64,000 nucleotides of DNA from Cliona cf. orientalis (Eukaryota > Porifera > Demospongiae > Clionaida > Clionaidae): positions 9,136,292 to 9,200,291 of the forward strand of contig OZ005697.1 of NCBI GenBank assembly GCA_963930775.1, read 5' to 3'. Every line of letters starts with the position of its first letter. Positions within the stretch are counted from its first letter, which is position 1. The notes below the pieces were generated by a model. The model was not told the DNA's origin. It searched no databases and worked only from the letters and a program-made list of their open reading frames with translations. Of this stretch, positions 1-12,500 are shown one piece after another. Position numbers and translations under genes: made by a program.

Positions 1-3000
1 GGAGCTGGCGGCCAAGCTGGACATGGAGAACTACGGTCTCTACAACATCAAGCATCACCTGACTCAGACGAGCCTTCGACACTTCTCTGGCAACTGTATC
101 GAGACGATTCTTGGTGCCATTTTCTTGGACAGAGGGGCTGAAGAGGCAAGGAGGCTGTTTGGACGTCTTGCCTTCAGCGAGGTGGGTACTAAGTTATGTT
201 AATGAAGTATGATGTAATACCTGTATGTAAGACGTAAGACCTAGCTTCCCATATTTTCCATGTTCCAAGGAAAATATACAAAGGCCCAGGTATGAGATTG
301 ATGAGATATCGCTCAATGATCTGCAGAACATTATTGGCTTTGATGACTCCCTGAATTGTGGCACCCTGTGATAACAACATGTAGTGATAGTATTTATTCA
401 GTTTGTGTCGACTTGCTGCGATTTCCTCTCCATCCCATGAAAGTCACGGTCAAATATTACAACCTGTTCATCAAATAAGGGATTATGAGGTTTTAACGCT
501 TGCCCACCACCCACCCACCCACCTACTGTTAGTGTAGCTTTCTAATCTTGATTGTGTGAATGAGATGTGTACTCACGAAAGCTGGCTGGGCATCTGGCCT
601 GGCTTTGTGTGGCTCTCCACAAGCACTCTAAGTATTCCACCCTCCTTCACCTTAGCGTGACACCACAGCGCCTAAAACAGCTGTCTCGTGGTTGTTTATG
701 ACTCGTAATCGCAAATATCATCGGTCACCTTTCTGGATCAAACGTTCACCCTTTCGACCACGCTGATGGTAATCAAACCTCATCCCCTGGGCCAATTCCT
801 TATGCCTTGTCACTATTGCTGATACTAGTGAAAAGTTTTACCTGGTGATTAAACAAATTCACAAAATTGCTATCAGCTTCACAGATAATAATTATTGTGA
901 TTTCAGACTTCGGAGTATGAGGCTTGGATGAACCCAGGAGTGGATCCAGTCAAGGTGAGCCAAGGGATTAAAATTATGCTTTATATAGTTCATTTTTTTC
1001 TCTTGCAGGATGCATATCCTGATGGAGATAGGCACCTTATGCAGGACTCCAAACTGTTCCAGGTGTGTGCTTGAATCATGCAGTTTTTTTTATATACTTC
1101 AGCCTATAGTCGTCCATTTTTGGTGAGTTCCTTTCTTTTATCCACGTACAGTCCATGGTGAAACTGGAAGAGAGGTGCGGTACAACATTTCAGCACATTG
1201 GTCTGCTGGCAAGAGCCTTCACTCACTCATCCTGCCAAGACATGAAGATCTCCATGTAAGAGATTAGCTTCTAGAGTTTGCTAGTAAAGCTGACCAAGAT
1301 ATTAAGATACATGTACCTTCATTTGGAATTTGTAGGGGCAACTACCAACGCCTGGAGTTCTTGGGAGACGCCATTCTGCAGTTTCTAGTCTCCAAGTATA
1401 TCTACCATCGATTTCCGGCCTACAATGAAGGACATTTCTCCGTAAGCACCCCATGGCAATAAAGGGGATTGTGTTGGGGGAGCGTAGGGATTTTCCACTC
1501 CAGAGGTTGATTTCTCTTCCCTAAATTTTCTATGCTGAAGTACTGGAATATGTCCAACTTCCTGACTTGATATTAATTTTAATTTTTTGCAGATGATACG
1601 GACATCTTTGGTCCACAATAAGCACCTAGCCTCTCTCTGTCAGAAACTTGGCTTTCACGAATTCATCATCAGCAGTGAAAATAAGGTAGGTATGATGTGA
1701 TTATGTCATCGTGATGTCATTATGACATCATTACAGAAAGAGAAGATAGAGATTTCGGTGAAGATAATGGCTGATGTCGTTGAGTCATATCTTGGTGCTC
1801 TGACTCTCGATCAAGGGCTGGAAGCAGCTGAACGATTCTTACAAGTCCACCTCTTCCCAACACTATCCGTGAGTGCATGGTGCCGAGTTAAATAACAGAG
1901 TTACAACCTCCAGAATTATTGAGACAAATCTCTTCATAGTACATGACATTGTACATGTACTAAATCTTGCATATTGGCTAAGAAAAAACTATAGAGGGTA
2001 TTGATAATTATGCGTATGCTTCCTGAAAAGATTTTTTGATGTCCAAGTTGGCTCAAGGTGTTGATGACTATAGATCACCCTGCCACATAATATGCGTAGC
2101 TATTTACCGAGGTCGATAATTATTGATTTCTTTTATTTCCTTGTTGACCAGGAAGTGGTGAGGGCGTCTCAGCTTGTGGATACCAACACTCTCTTACACC
2201 AGGCGGCTGTCTACACCTGCAAACAGCAGGGAATCAAGGTGGAGCTACCAGTCTACAAGTGAGTCAGCGAGTTCAATCAATACCTCAACATCTGCTTTGG
2301 GGGAGGGAGGGGGGAGTCTGAACGGTCTTAGGTGGAGCTATTATACTTAATGCTGCCTGCTAGAAGGTGTGTTGGGAGGAGGGGGATGGGCGTCAGGTCT
2401 TCTCAGATGAAAATAAACTTGCTAATAAGTTATGGAGTGGTAAGAATTCTTATTGGGTACAACCAAGGGCTTATCGAGCCGCTGTAGGTAATAATATTTT
2501 AGTACAGTCTGGCATACTCAATATTGGTGTTGTACCTCTGCTGTGTACAGGAAGCTTGATGTTGAAGGAACACCAAGCAGTCCAATATACACCAGTAAGT
2601 GACCATATCTTCACTTTATTTGCCACGATCTTCACTTTGTGTGTTAATACATCAAACTTGGCAAAATTAATGACAAGCTGCTATTTTCGTTCATTTGCAG
2701 TTGCCATTCAATATGGAAAGAAAGAGATCTCCCGTGGAACGAGTGGAACGTACGTACTCGCTATATACTAGCTACTATATTATGCTAGTGCAATTGTGGC
2801 ATGTCCTATGATTATTGTATGATGTATTGACATGATCTTTAGGTTGAAGGAAGCCCGGAGTATAGCAGCAGAAAATGCTTTGAAAAGTGGTAAAATTTAA
2901 AATTTCTATCGCTGTTATTGATCGGACGTTAATTTCGCTTCTTATATCATAGGAATCTTTAGGATACCTCCATCACAGAAGTCAAATAATTCTGACAATC

Positions 3001-3029
3001 AGAATCCAGCTGGAACCAGCCATTCTTAG
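1..3029 (+). CDS. DROSHA: Drosha ribonuclease III, 3' part (12 exons)
   Basis: Nuclear RNase III that crops primary microRNA hairpins with its partner Pasha/DGCR8. Only the C-terminal part is present; the 5' end lies before the window. Exons: 2-181, 907-954, 1009-1062, 1152-1255, 1336-1441, 1593-1685, 1737-1868, 2152-2258, 2551-2594, 2701-2749, 2843-2889, 2953-3029. Exon 1 ends the first RNase III domain (NCIETILGAIFLD, with its catalytic Glu, then LFGRLAF, which is typical of Drosha rather than Dicer). Exons 4-7 form the second RNase III domain, with the signature RLEFLGDAIL and the second acidic site ADVVESYLGAL, so both catalytic centres look intact. Exons 8-11 form the dsRNA-binding domain (VELPVYKKLDVEG, YTIAIQYGKKE, AENALKSG). 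A short polar tail ends at TAG 3027-3029. The first intron (725 bp) holds nothing recognisable. Confidence 0.93.
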
Positions 3030-3263
3030 TCTTGATTATTATGACGACATTGTGTATTAATACATGACGTCAATTGATATTTCACGAGAAGCCACAAAAA
3101 TCTTGAATGGGGTGCAAAACGAGGGAGGGGGTTGGGCTAAAGGTGTGCATCGTTAGCGCGGAAGTCTTTAGCTGCACGGGATGACAACTTGCTAGTCATC
3201 CACAGCTTGCAGCCATTGGCCCGGCTCCAGAAGATGAGCGCAGAGCCGATGAAGTAGCGGGTG

Positions 3264-3573
3264 ATGGCGCTCAAAACACAAAGAAGACCTATACGGACAG
3301 ACTCGGCGCGCTACTTCATAGCCAGAGTGAGATCAAGATGGTGTGCGCACACATTATCGACTCAGCTGGGATGTAGATGGCGTGCTTTGAGTAGCTTGTT
3401 CGCCATCGTACTTATAATGTTGCAATCTTCAGTGCATTGTACGATAGCAGCTGCTATTCGGCCAGAACTGGCGCCATTTAGCGGCAGCGGTGCAGGGGAA
3501 CCACAGGATCCAGCGCCAACGCAGCCACCTACCGTGTCTTCAAGCACCACTGCCTCACCTCCAGGCAATCGAG
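3264..3573 (+). other. collagen exon 1: signal peptide and Ser/Thr/Pro-rich segment
   Basis: The first ATG of the open frame is at 3264. It gives about 40 basic residues before a hydrophobic core (LSSLFAIVLIMLQSSVHC) that looks like a signal peptide, followed by a PTQPPTVSSSTTASPPG-type linker. The long N-region is unusual, and transcription or translation could start elsewhere, including from an upstream non-coding exon. The exon ends in phase 1 at 3573 and is followed at once by a short (GA)n tract in the intron. Confidence 0.7.
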
Positions 3574-6500
3574 GTATCACGAGTGAGAGAGAGAGAGAGA
3601 GAGAGTGCCGCGTATTTACATACATACGCATGCATGCACGGTACGCGTGTATATGTCGGCTAGTATAGTGTGCGTTGCTCTGGCAAGCATGAGGCGATTG
3701 CAAACAATAATATGTGCTACTTATCGATACAATTGTGCATGTATATAAAAACTGGAGAGAGAGGTCGAGGGAAAGAGAGAGCATGTGCTAGCCGTTATGG
3801 CCTGCGAGAGAAAGCTTTCGCGGGGTGGGCGGGGCTAATTAAGTGCGAGATCTCACGAGAGGCCGCACGTCCGCTGTCCGCTATTGTTGCTCAACAATGA
3901 CCGCCCGCCTCTATGCGCGCGATAGGGACTGCCAAATGCACTCGCACATTGTTGTTGCGAGTAATAACACCAAGCGTGCGCCATTTATGTAACCGTATGC
4001 ATGTACGTAGCTACCTCTCTTATTAAAAAAATTTCCATACAGGCATTGTTCCATTTGATGATCTCTCAATGCTGGGCTTTGAGAGCATAAGCCTGCTGGA
4101 AGATTTTGGCCGGGGCAACTCGCCGACGTTCACCATAGTCAACAGCAGGAAGTACATCAGCGAAATCAACAGCGTAAACTCATCAGCAGCAGCCAGAAAC
4201 AGTACCCTCCCTCCAAGTTTTCTCCTCTTTCTCTCCTACAAACCCCAGAATAATACAGTACTAAGACTCCTCTCATCACATTCTATCAGCAGAACAGTAG
4301 ACATAGACTCACAGACAGCACCTCGACCTAGCGTACAAAACAGTCCAAACTTTAACCCACGTGAAAGCGATGGCACATTTCTTAGTCCCGAAATTAATGA
4401 TAATGGATCTGGTGGCTCGGAACTAGACAGCAGCTTGGCAAGCGGAAGTGGAGATCCCTCTTCGCTGACACCTACGAACGAAAATGAAGATGATGATGAT
4501 TCCACACTGGCCTCCCTGCTTTTGAGCACGACGGCGACTTATCTCCATGAAGACAGCTTTCTTGATCTCTGGAGCAACATCACTGGCACAGAAAAGCATG
4601 ATATTGTGTTCATGGTAGTTAATGGAACCATTAGCAGCTGCCTCGATGGAGAATTTAAGCTCGGAGAACCAGAAATTGGCCTCTGGAACGTCAACACCAC
4701 ATTTGAAGAAATAAAAGGAGAGGAAGAAGAACTGGAGAAGGAATCCATCCAAGTGAAGTTTTCAGATGCCCTACATGCTGTCCAATCAGTGGTAAGTTTT
4801 ATGGTGACAATATTTTGGTTTGGTTGGCCATATCTCTCCTACTGTGTTAGCTAGACCCAGTGAGTCTGACAAGGTTAGCATGGGTATGTGGTTTTGTACA
4901 TCCTGACTTGATCTTATTGCAATGTATTGATGGTACCCCCAAGTCCAGAATTCATGTAGGTATGTAGCATGCAACAAAAATGGTTGAGTAGATTTATTTG
5001 TGTGGATCGATCGACATTATTGATCTCTCCCTCTCTCTCTCTCTCCCTCTCTCTTTCTCTCTCTCGTTCATGACATACATGCATACCTACTTACATTTTC
5101 TTCCAGGGTGTACTGTGTGGTGCTACCATTCTCCCGATGAGCAGTGACATGTCTCCCTCGCAGTCCCTCTGTTCCCTGGTCTACCACGCTTGTGAGGTTA
5201 ATACCACTGTGCATTCCTGTCGGTTGCACGAAACAATACCGCAACCATATTTATGCCATTTAGAGGGCCATGGTGGTCACTTCACCATGGAGCTTGTTTA
5301 GATACTCTACCTCACGCTGGGTTCCATGGTTGCAGGGCTGATGATCGTTATCTCTCAAATTGAGAATACTGGCTGGTGTATACATGTATACTATGTGCAC
5401 ATAAAGGTTGCTACTGTAGGCATAGTCATTAAGTCACCTGATTAATCATGCACATTCAGTTACCTGACCAAGCTGGTTAAAATTAGTCTCTATCTATCTC
5501 TAAATCCCCCAAAGGGCAACTTAAGAAAGTTAGTATACTTAGTCTATTAGGCTTATGAGAATGTTCATGCATTTAGGTTGATCGGTGATCCCAGCATGGT
5601 TTGTGCATATTATTTTTTCCTAATTCTCTCTCTGCAGTCTGCTCCAATCTCCATTCCAACCAGCCCTCCCGGATATATCTCTCCACCTGGAAACTACGAC
5701 CCATACCAGGTGAGACTCACATTCACTGTTCACTGACGTAGTGTTGATGAATTAAGTGATATAGATGTATCCTTGATAGTGATCCGATTTAGTGTTGATT
5801 CAGGTGCCCAGTTCAGGGAGTGATGTATTCATTTACTGCATCGATAATTTAAAGTGTCTATTCACCTGCACATAGAGCCTTACCAGTATCTCATTCACAA
5901 CATTACGTTAGCACACCCTCTGTTAACATTAATGAAGTCTCCGCCAGCATTCAAATAAGAGCTTGGCCAAAGATAGGAATAGATAACATGGAATATTAAT
6001 TCCCTATTTTTCCTCCACAGCCTTGGCCAGATCAGCCTTGTGTTGGTCCTCCAGGACCTCGCGGGCCACCAGGACCTCGCGGATACGAAGGACCTCAGGG
6101 ATATCCAGTATGACTATTAACAAGAGTAAATAATGAGGAGGGGAAGAGAGTATCGAACGCGCTATATACTCCGTACAAGATGTTTTCGGAAAGTCACGCG
6201 CCAGGAATTCAAAAATTGACCAATCAGAGTGCTCGATTCAAATGGTTAGTTGTGGGCGTGGCCTCGAGTGCAAGCTAACGCGAGCGCGATTTCGACCGAA
6301 AGCACGAGCAGATCACAATATAAAACGAGCGTTTATGAAGAATCTAGCATAAAACTCATGAAAAACGCCTCTATTCTTATCAATTCTAAGAAAAATCAAG
6401 TGTTTAGCACCTTGGGCTAGTCACGTGCGCACGGCTGCAAGTCACGTTACTTGCCGAAAACATATTACACGGGGTATATAGCGCGTTCGACACTCTCTTC

Positions 6501-9500
6501 CCCTCCTTATTATTTACTCTTGCTATTAATTAATCACAAGGAGTATTGATCAATTTTTGATGATTGCTATATATGCTGATTAAAGGGAATAACAGGCTTT
6601 CAAGGAGAAAGAGGACCTCGTGGACGACAAGTAAAAACAACACACTATGATACCATTAATTTTGATGAATTGTGTGCTCATGCATATTTTTTTGGACAGG
6701 GACTCCCGGGAACACCAGGACCTCCCAGCCCACCTGGTGCTCCTGGAGGCAGGGGGCCTCCTGGATACTATGGCCTTCCGGGGAAGATTGGAGAGAAAGG
6801 AGAAGTGGTATGCACACAAAAGATTTCATAAATAATGCATTCAATAACATACTGTGTCATTTAAAAATTTTCCTCAGGGACCAGATGGGCACCCTGGAAT
6901 ACCAGGGCATATAGGCATAATTGGACCAAGGGGATTTCAAGGACCAGCTGGGCTGCCTGGAGCTAATGGCAGAGATGGACGTCAAGTTAGTCTTCTCACT
7001 AGCTACTCTCTTAACGATGGGTGAAAAATTTTTTCTTTTGGTGCTCAGGGTCGTAAGGGAGCACAAGGTGAAAGAGGACCAAAGGGAGAGGATGTGAGTT
7101 GCTGAAGTATGATTATTGTGTCAGCTTACTTGGTATACTACATTCAGGGAGCAAAGGGCCAGTCGGGAGAGAAGGGATTCCCAGGACAAAAAGGATGGAA
7201 GGTAATATCAAACGTCATACAAGATTTGTTTTTTTTTTGTGTGTGTGTTTGTATTAGCCTGTTTTGTATTGTAAATCCCTGTTTTGCAGGGTTTGATGGG
7301 AGCTCCGGGTCATCACGGACCAAAGGGATTCACTGTAAGTTTGCTATTATCTAATGACTACACACACTTAGATTGTGGATCACATATACTGCAGGGACAT
7401 CCCGGCAAGATCGGGCAGCCTGGACCACCTGGACCACAGGGTCTCAAAGGTCACGACGGACCGAAAGGAAGAACGGGGAACATTGGACCTCCAGTATGAT
7501 AAAGAAGACACTAGATCATTTGTTGCATCAGAATTGATCTTAAAAATAATATTATTATTATGATGGAAGATGTTCAACTTTTATTTTTGCTCTTTTGCAG
7601 GGAGAGCCTGGCCTTAGAGGTCAGGACGGAGAACCAGGCATTGAAGGAGCTCCAGTAAGAAAATATGCACGTCACCGGCAGTATTGAGAAATAATGGCAT
7701 TTTGTTGCAATAACATATCCTTGTACGTAAACGTAGGGGCCAGTTGGACCACCAGGGCCACGCGGACCTCCTGGACCTAAAGGTGAAAAGGGCAGTAGAG
7801 GAAAGAAGGGGACTTCCGGTCCAAAGGGATTAAAAGTGAGCAGTACAATAATAACAGAGTAAACTATACTTTGGCTTATCTTTTTTTTCTGGCAGGGATT
7901 TCGAGGACACCCAGGACAAAGAGGCCCCAAAGGAGAACAAGTGTGTAACAAAACTAGCATTCATTGTCAGCCGTATAGTTATTGATCACTGATGAAATGC
8001 AGGGTCTGTCAGGAATTCCAGGAGGTGTTGGAGAAAAGGGCAAGAGAGGAGAGCGTGTAAGTTCCAACGTCATCACCAGGTCATTTTCTCAGATTCGATA
8101 CATGCAACAATGTTAACATACCAATGGCCAAAGTTGGACTAGCCGAAAAGATGGAGGGTGTACATAATTATGGAGCATTGTCTTCTTATCTTCTTTAGGG
8201 ACCACCAGGCCCGGAAGGCAGAGCAGGACATGATGGTGATCCAGGAGGAGAGGTAGATCAACTTTCATTACTTCATACAACCTCATACGCATATTTTGAG
8301 CATGCTTCATTATTCCTTTTTTTCATCATTGTTGAAAGGGTCCGCCTGGTGATCGTGGACCTCCTGGTGCTGATGGAGCAGTTGGACTTCCTGTAAATAT
8401 TCTCAGAAGTATAAAGAAAATTGTGGCTGTTTAGTATTGATTACTATTGCAGGGTCTGCCCGGAAGTGCTGGCCCTTCTGGATTTGATGGCAAGCCTGGG
8501 GAACCAGTAAGTTGACTTCGTAGCTAAAACTAACCAATTTGAACTTTTGCTGTACTCCTATCTTGAACTTTCCATGCTCTCCAGTGTCTAGCCCTGGTAA
8601 GTTGGGATTAGTGGGAAATCATCACTGTGGGTGTATAGCTGAAGTACATCTTAATCTAGGACTAAAAAAAAGTGTCAAAAAAATTCATTAAATTTAATTC
8701 TAACTTTAATTACAGGGGCCTCCTGGGAATGACGGTCGTGTGGGACACCGAGGCTATCCTGGCCCCAAGGCAAGTAAGTGCTTTCACAGCGAACGATCTT
8801 GACACTATTGAACTGTGACGTCACTCTCTCTTCTCTCCCCTATAACTGTGAATTACTCATATCAAACAGGGATATCCTGGACTACCTGGCATACCGGGAT
8901 CTGCTGGAATACCTGTAAGTAAAAAAATTGTACTGCATGGTACGTAGCTGATTTTGATGCCCGATGCATTCGCTTCCAACGAATGTTATTCTGTGGTTGC
9001 AGGGATCTAAAGGTGAAATTGGAGTGCTTGGCCCCCCTGGCCCCCCTGGGAAAAAGGTACTGCACCCAGGTGTGTGCACACATGCACCTTTAGGAAACTC
9101 CACCACATCACGGATATTATAGTTCAGTCACATTAGTATTACAGTGTGACTATCTCACTGCATGCAGGGTCCTACTGGAGAGATGGGTAGAGAAGGAAGA
9201 AAAGGTGGCATCGGACCGAAAGGAACACCTGGAGAAGTGGGAGCAGCTGGACTCCGAGGACCAAAGGTAGAACAATGCACAAGTAATGCAGTGGAGAGAC
9301 AATAGCATCAGTATCGTACATTGTCATTGATGATATTATTGTCGTTGCTATGTATAGGGTCTGCGGGGACCCCAGGGGGAGCTAGGAGAGGAGGGACCTA
9401 AAGGACCACCAGTAAGACACTAGCTCAAACAGCACGACTTCATGCTAACTAACACCTCATGTACCACTTTTATCATGATATGAACACATGTACACGTTAT

Positions 9501-12500
9501 TGGGGTGTAATAACGTTGCTTTCCTTGAGCTAATAATTTTAGAGTATCCATGAAAAATTATCGTCCGATCTCTACACACACACACACACAGGGCTACAGT
9601 GGCCATGATGGTCGTCAAGGAGAGCGCGGACTCCCAGGTAATAAGGTATGCAAATGTAGGCACCCGCTGTAAAAGATGATGTCATTCGTTTCTACGATGA
9701 ATATGTCTGCAGGGACTGAAAGGTCTGGCTGGATTCTCCGGATTACCTGGACTCCCTGGACCAAAGGTGAGCCATTAGCTTGATGGCAGACTGGGCTATA
9801 GATTAGCTGACTTCAATTTTTCCAATTGCGCTGTAGGGTGAAGTAGGACCCATTGGTAGACAAGGAATAAAAGGAGATGCTGGAGCCAAAGTAAGTGAAC
9901 ACCATAAGTGCTGCTGCTAGTAATGAATGCGTGAGTACAGTACCCCCTTTCTTAACTGTCCTTATTTTTTCAAAGGGTCAGGATGGTGCTCCAGGGTTGC
10001 CGGGAGCAACTGGTGCAGCTGGTCTGAGAGGTCCCAAAGGGCTGCCTGGTCACATCGGAGAGAAGGGAATTAGGGGACAGACAGGAGAGAAAGGAATAGC
10101 CGGCCAAGATGGAGAAGATGTGAGTGCCGGAAAATGCCAGTCCTATTTCACTACCTCTAGCTCCTTCACTGTAATCACTAATAATTACTAAAACAATAAT
10201 TGCAGGGTACCAACGGTCCACCGGGTCCTTACGGTCCAAAGGGCAACCAAGGTCAGTTGGTAAGTGAGGTGCTATGACTACCAATATTTGGTGATGTTTT
10301 TATTGATTATTGTCAGCTGCTTCTTTTGCTGTATCCACTCCTGCAGGGTCCAAAGGGTACACCAGGGAGAAATGGCCGACCAGGATTCAAAGGAGCAAAG
10401 GTAAAAGAGATAACATAGGAGCTTATGATCTTGGGAATGGGCCTGAGGATGAGTCAATAAAAACTACTTATGTTGGTGTAATTGCCTTCCTTCAGGGAGA
10501 AAAAGGGTTCAAAGGTGATCCTGGTACTCCTGGACAAAATGGTGCCAAGGTACGATATTTGGTACTATTAACGTGCATACGATCGAGCCACGTGCAGCAT
10601 ATAATATTATGGCTTATTCTGTTCACTCAGGGCTCAAGAGGTGAAAAGGGGTCGGGTGGAGAGAAGGGAGACACAGGAGACCCCGGGATAAACGGAGGAG
10701 TGGGACCACCAGGTACTGTCGGAGAGAAAGGTGCAAAGGGCATCGTTGGAGTTCCAGGGTTCATGGGCACAAGGGGAGAGCCAGGCTCAGACGTAAGTCA
10801 CTAGCTGATGACATAATATTGTAAGAAATGAAGAAATTGATTTAAGAAATGCATTGATTTTGGTGTTTAAGGGAGCAAAGGGTGTGAAAGGATTCATGGG
10901 TGAAGAGGGCCCCATTGGAGACAAGGTGAGATCCTGCACGGGATATCCAGGCTAGCAGACCTGTACTCCTGGTGTTGTATATCATAGAATTTACTCATTG
11001 TTTGCATAGGGTGTCAAAGGAGAAGATGGTATCCCTGGAGCTGATGGAATTCCTGGACTACCTGTACGTCCATACTCAATAAATTGCCATTTAATACCAT
11101 TCATTTTACAACTGCAATCTACAATGATCATCTTTCTTGTGCTCAGGGGCCTAAAGGTTTTCGAGGAGAGAAAGGTTACATGGGAGACAGGGGACCACGA
11201 GTAAGTGAAAAAATTAATATATCAAAAAAGTTGGTCTTGATGCTCGTCTTGTTGAAATGTTGCCAGGGTGATGAAGGATTTGCTGGAAAAGTTGGAGGAG
11301 AGGGACCAAAAGGCTTTACCGTAAGATATATAAATATCATTGAGCATTTGCCATATATGAGCATTTCTATTTATAGCCGTGTATTTCCTCAGGGTCCAGC
11401 AGGTCAGCGGGGTCCAGTCGGTCTACAGGGAGCAGAGGGACCCAAAGGAGATCCAGGGAAGTGGGGAGGAGAGGGATACATCGGCTTGCCAGGTCCAAAG
11501 GTCAGTAAGTCAATTAACACACCAAAGTCAGTGATCGAAGTATACCAAGTTGAAAACTTCACTGTCAATATCCTTAGGGAGAGAAAGGATCAACTGGTTC
11601 AAATGGAATGCAAGGACCACCTGGTCCAGCAGTAAGTAGCCATAGTAGTAGTATATTATAGCTGCCTTAAATCCTCAAAACTTGGTACATTTTTTAAATG
11701 TTGATACTGTAGGGCAGGAAGGGCGTCAAGGGTAACCCTGGGCCACGTGGAGAAAAAGGAGGGATTGGAGACACCGGACCACCTGGCAAAATTGGATTTC
11801 CTGGAGCGCCTGGAATAAAGGTACCATCAATTGCTCCACATATAATACATGTTGGTAAAATGCTAATTTCTTATGTTAAATTGGATCATACGTTGTATTC
11901 TATTAACTACGGTATGTAGATTATAAGACTTGAGAATGTACATGTACGTAATTTTTGACTTGAATAATCACAGGGGCCTCGAGGTGATCCCGGTTTACCT
12001 GGTGACCCCGGAGAAGATGGAGAAAATGTAAGAATAATTTTTTGTTCTTCTTCTGTGGATCCTGCCTACGAATGAATTGTGCTGTGTTTTCCAGGGCCCA
12101 AGAGGGGAGAAGGGAAGGATAGGACCTCCAGGAGATCCAGGAATTATTGTGAGCATAAGATGTACAAGGTTTGAATCTCTTTCCATTAATTTTTTTTCGC
12201 ATAACTGATTAGGGACCGCCAGGACCTCCTGGACCACCAGCACCAGCTGGTCCAAAAGGTTACAAGGTCAGCTGGATCCGCTTAGTCTAGTGTTTGGCTG
12301 TGTGATGATGTAATGATGATGCAATGATCATGTAATATGCAGGGAATGGAAGGGGCGATTGGAGCACAGGGCATAGCAGGATTACCAGGAATCAGAGTGA
12401 GCTACTATGTATTGAATTTGTGAATCTTTTATCCCCTCAAAGTAAAAATCTCAAGCTTGGTAAAACTAAATAATAATTAGCCCATTTTCGAACCTTCATA

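Noticed and set aside
1..3029. Dicer or mitochondrial L44 as the identity of the first gene
   Set aside because: The two RNase III domains followed by a dsRBD, with the LFGRLAF link, match Drosha; no PAZ or helicase context is seen.
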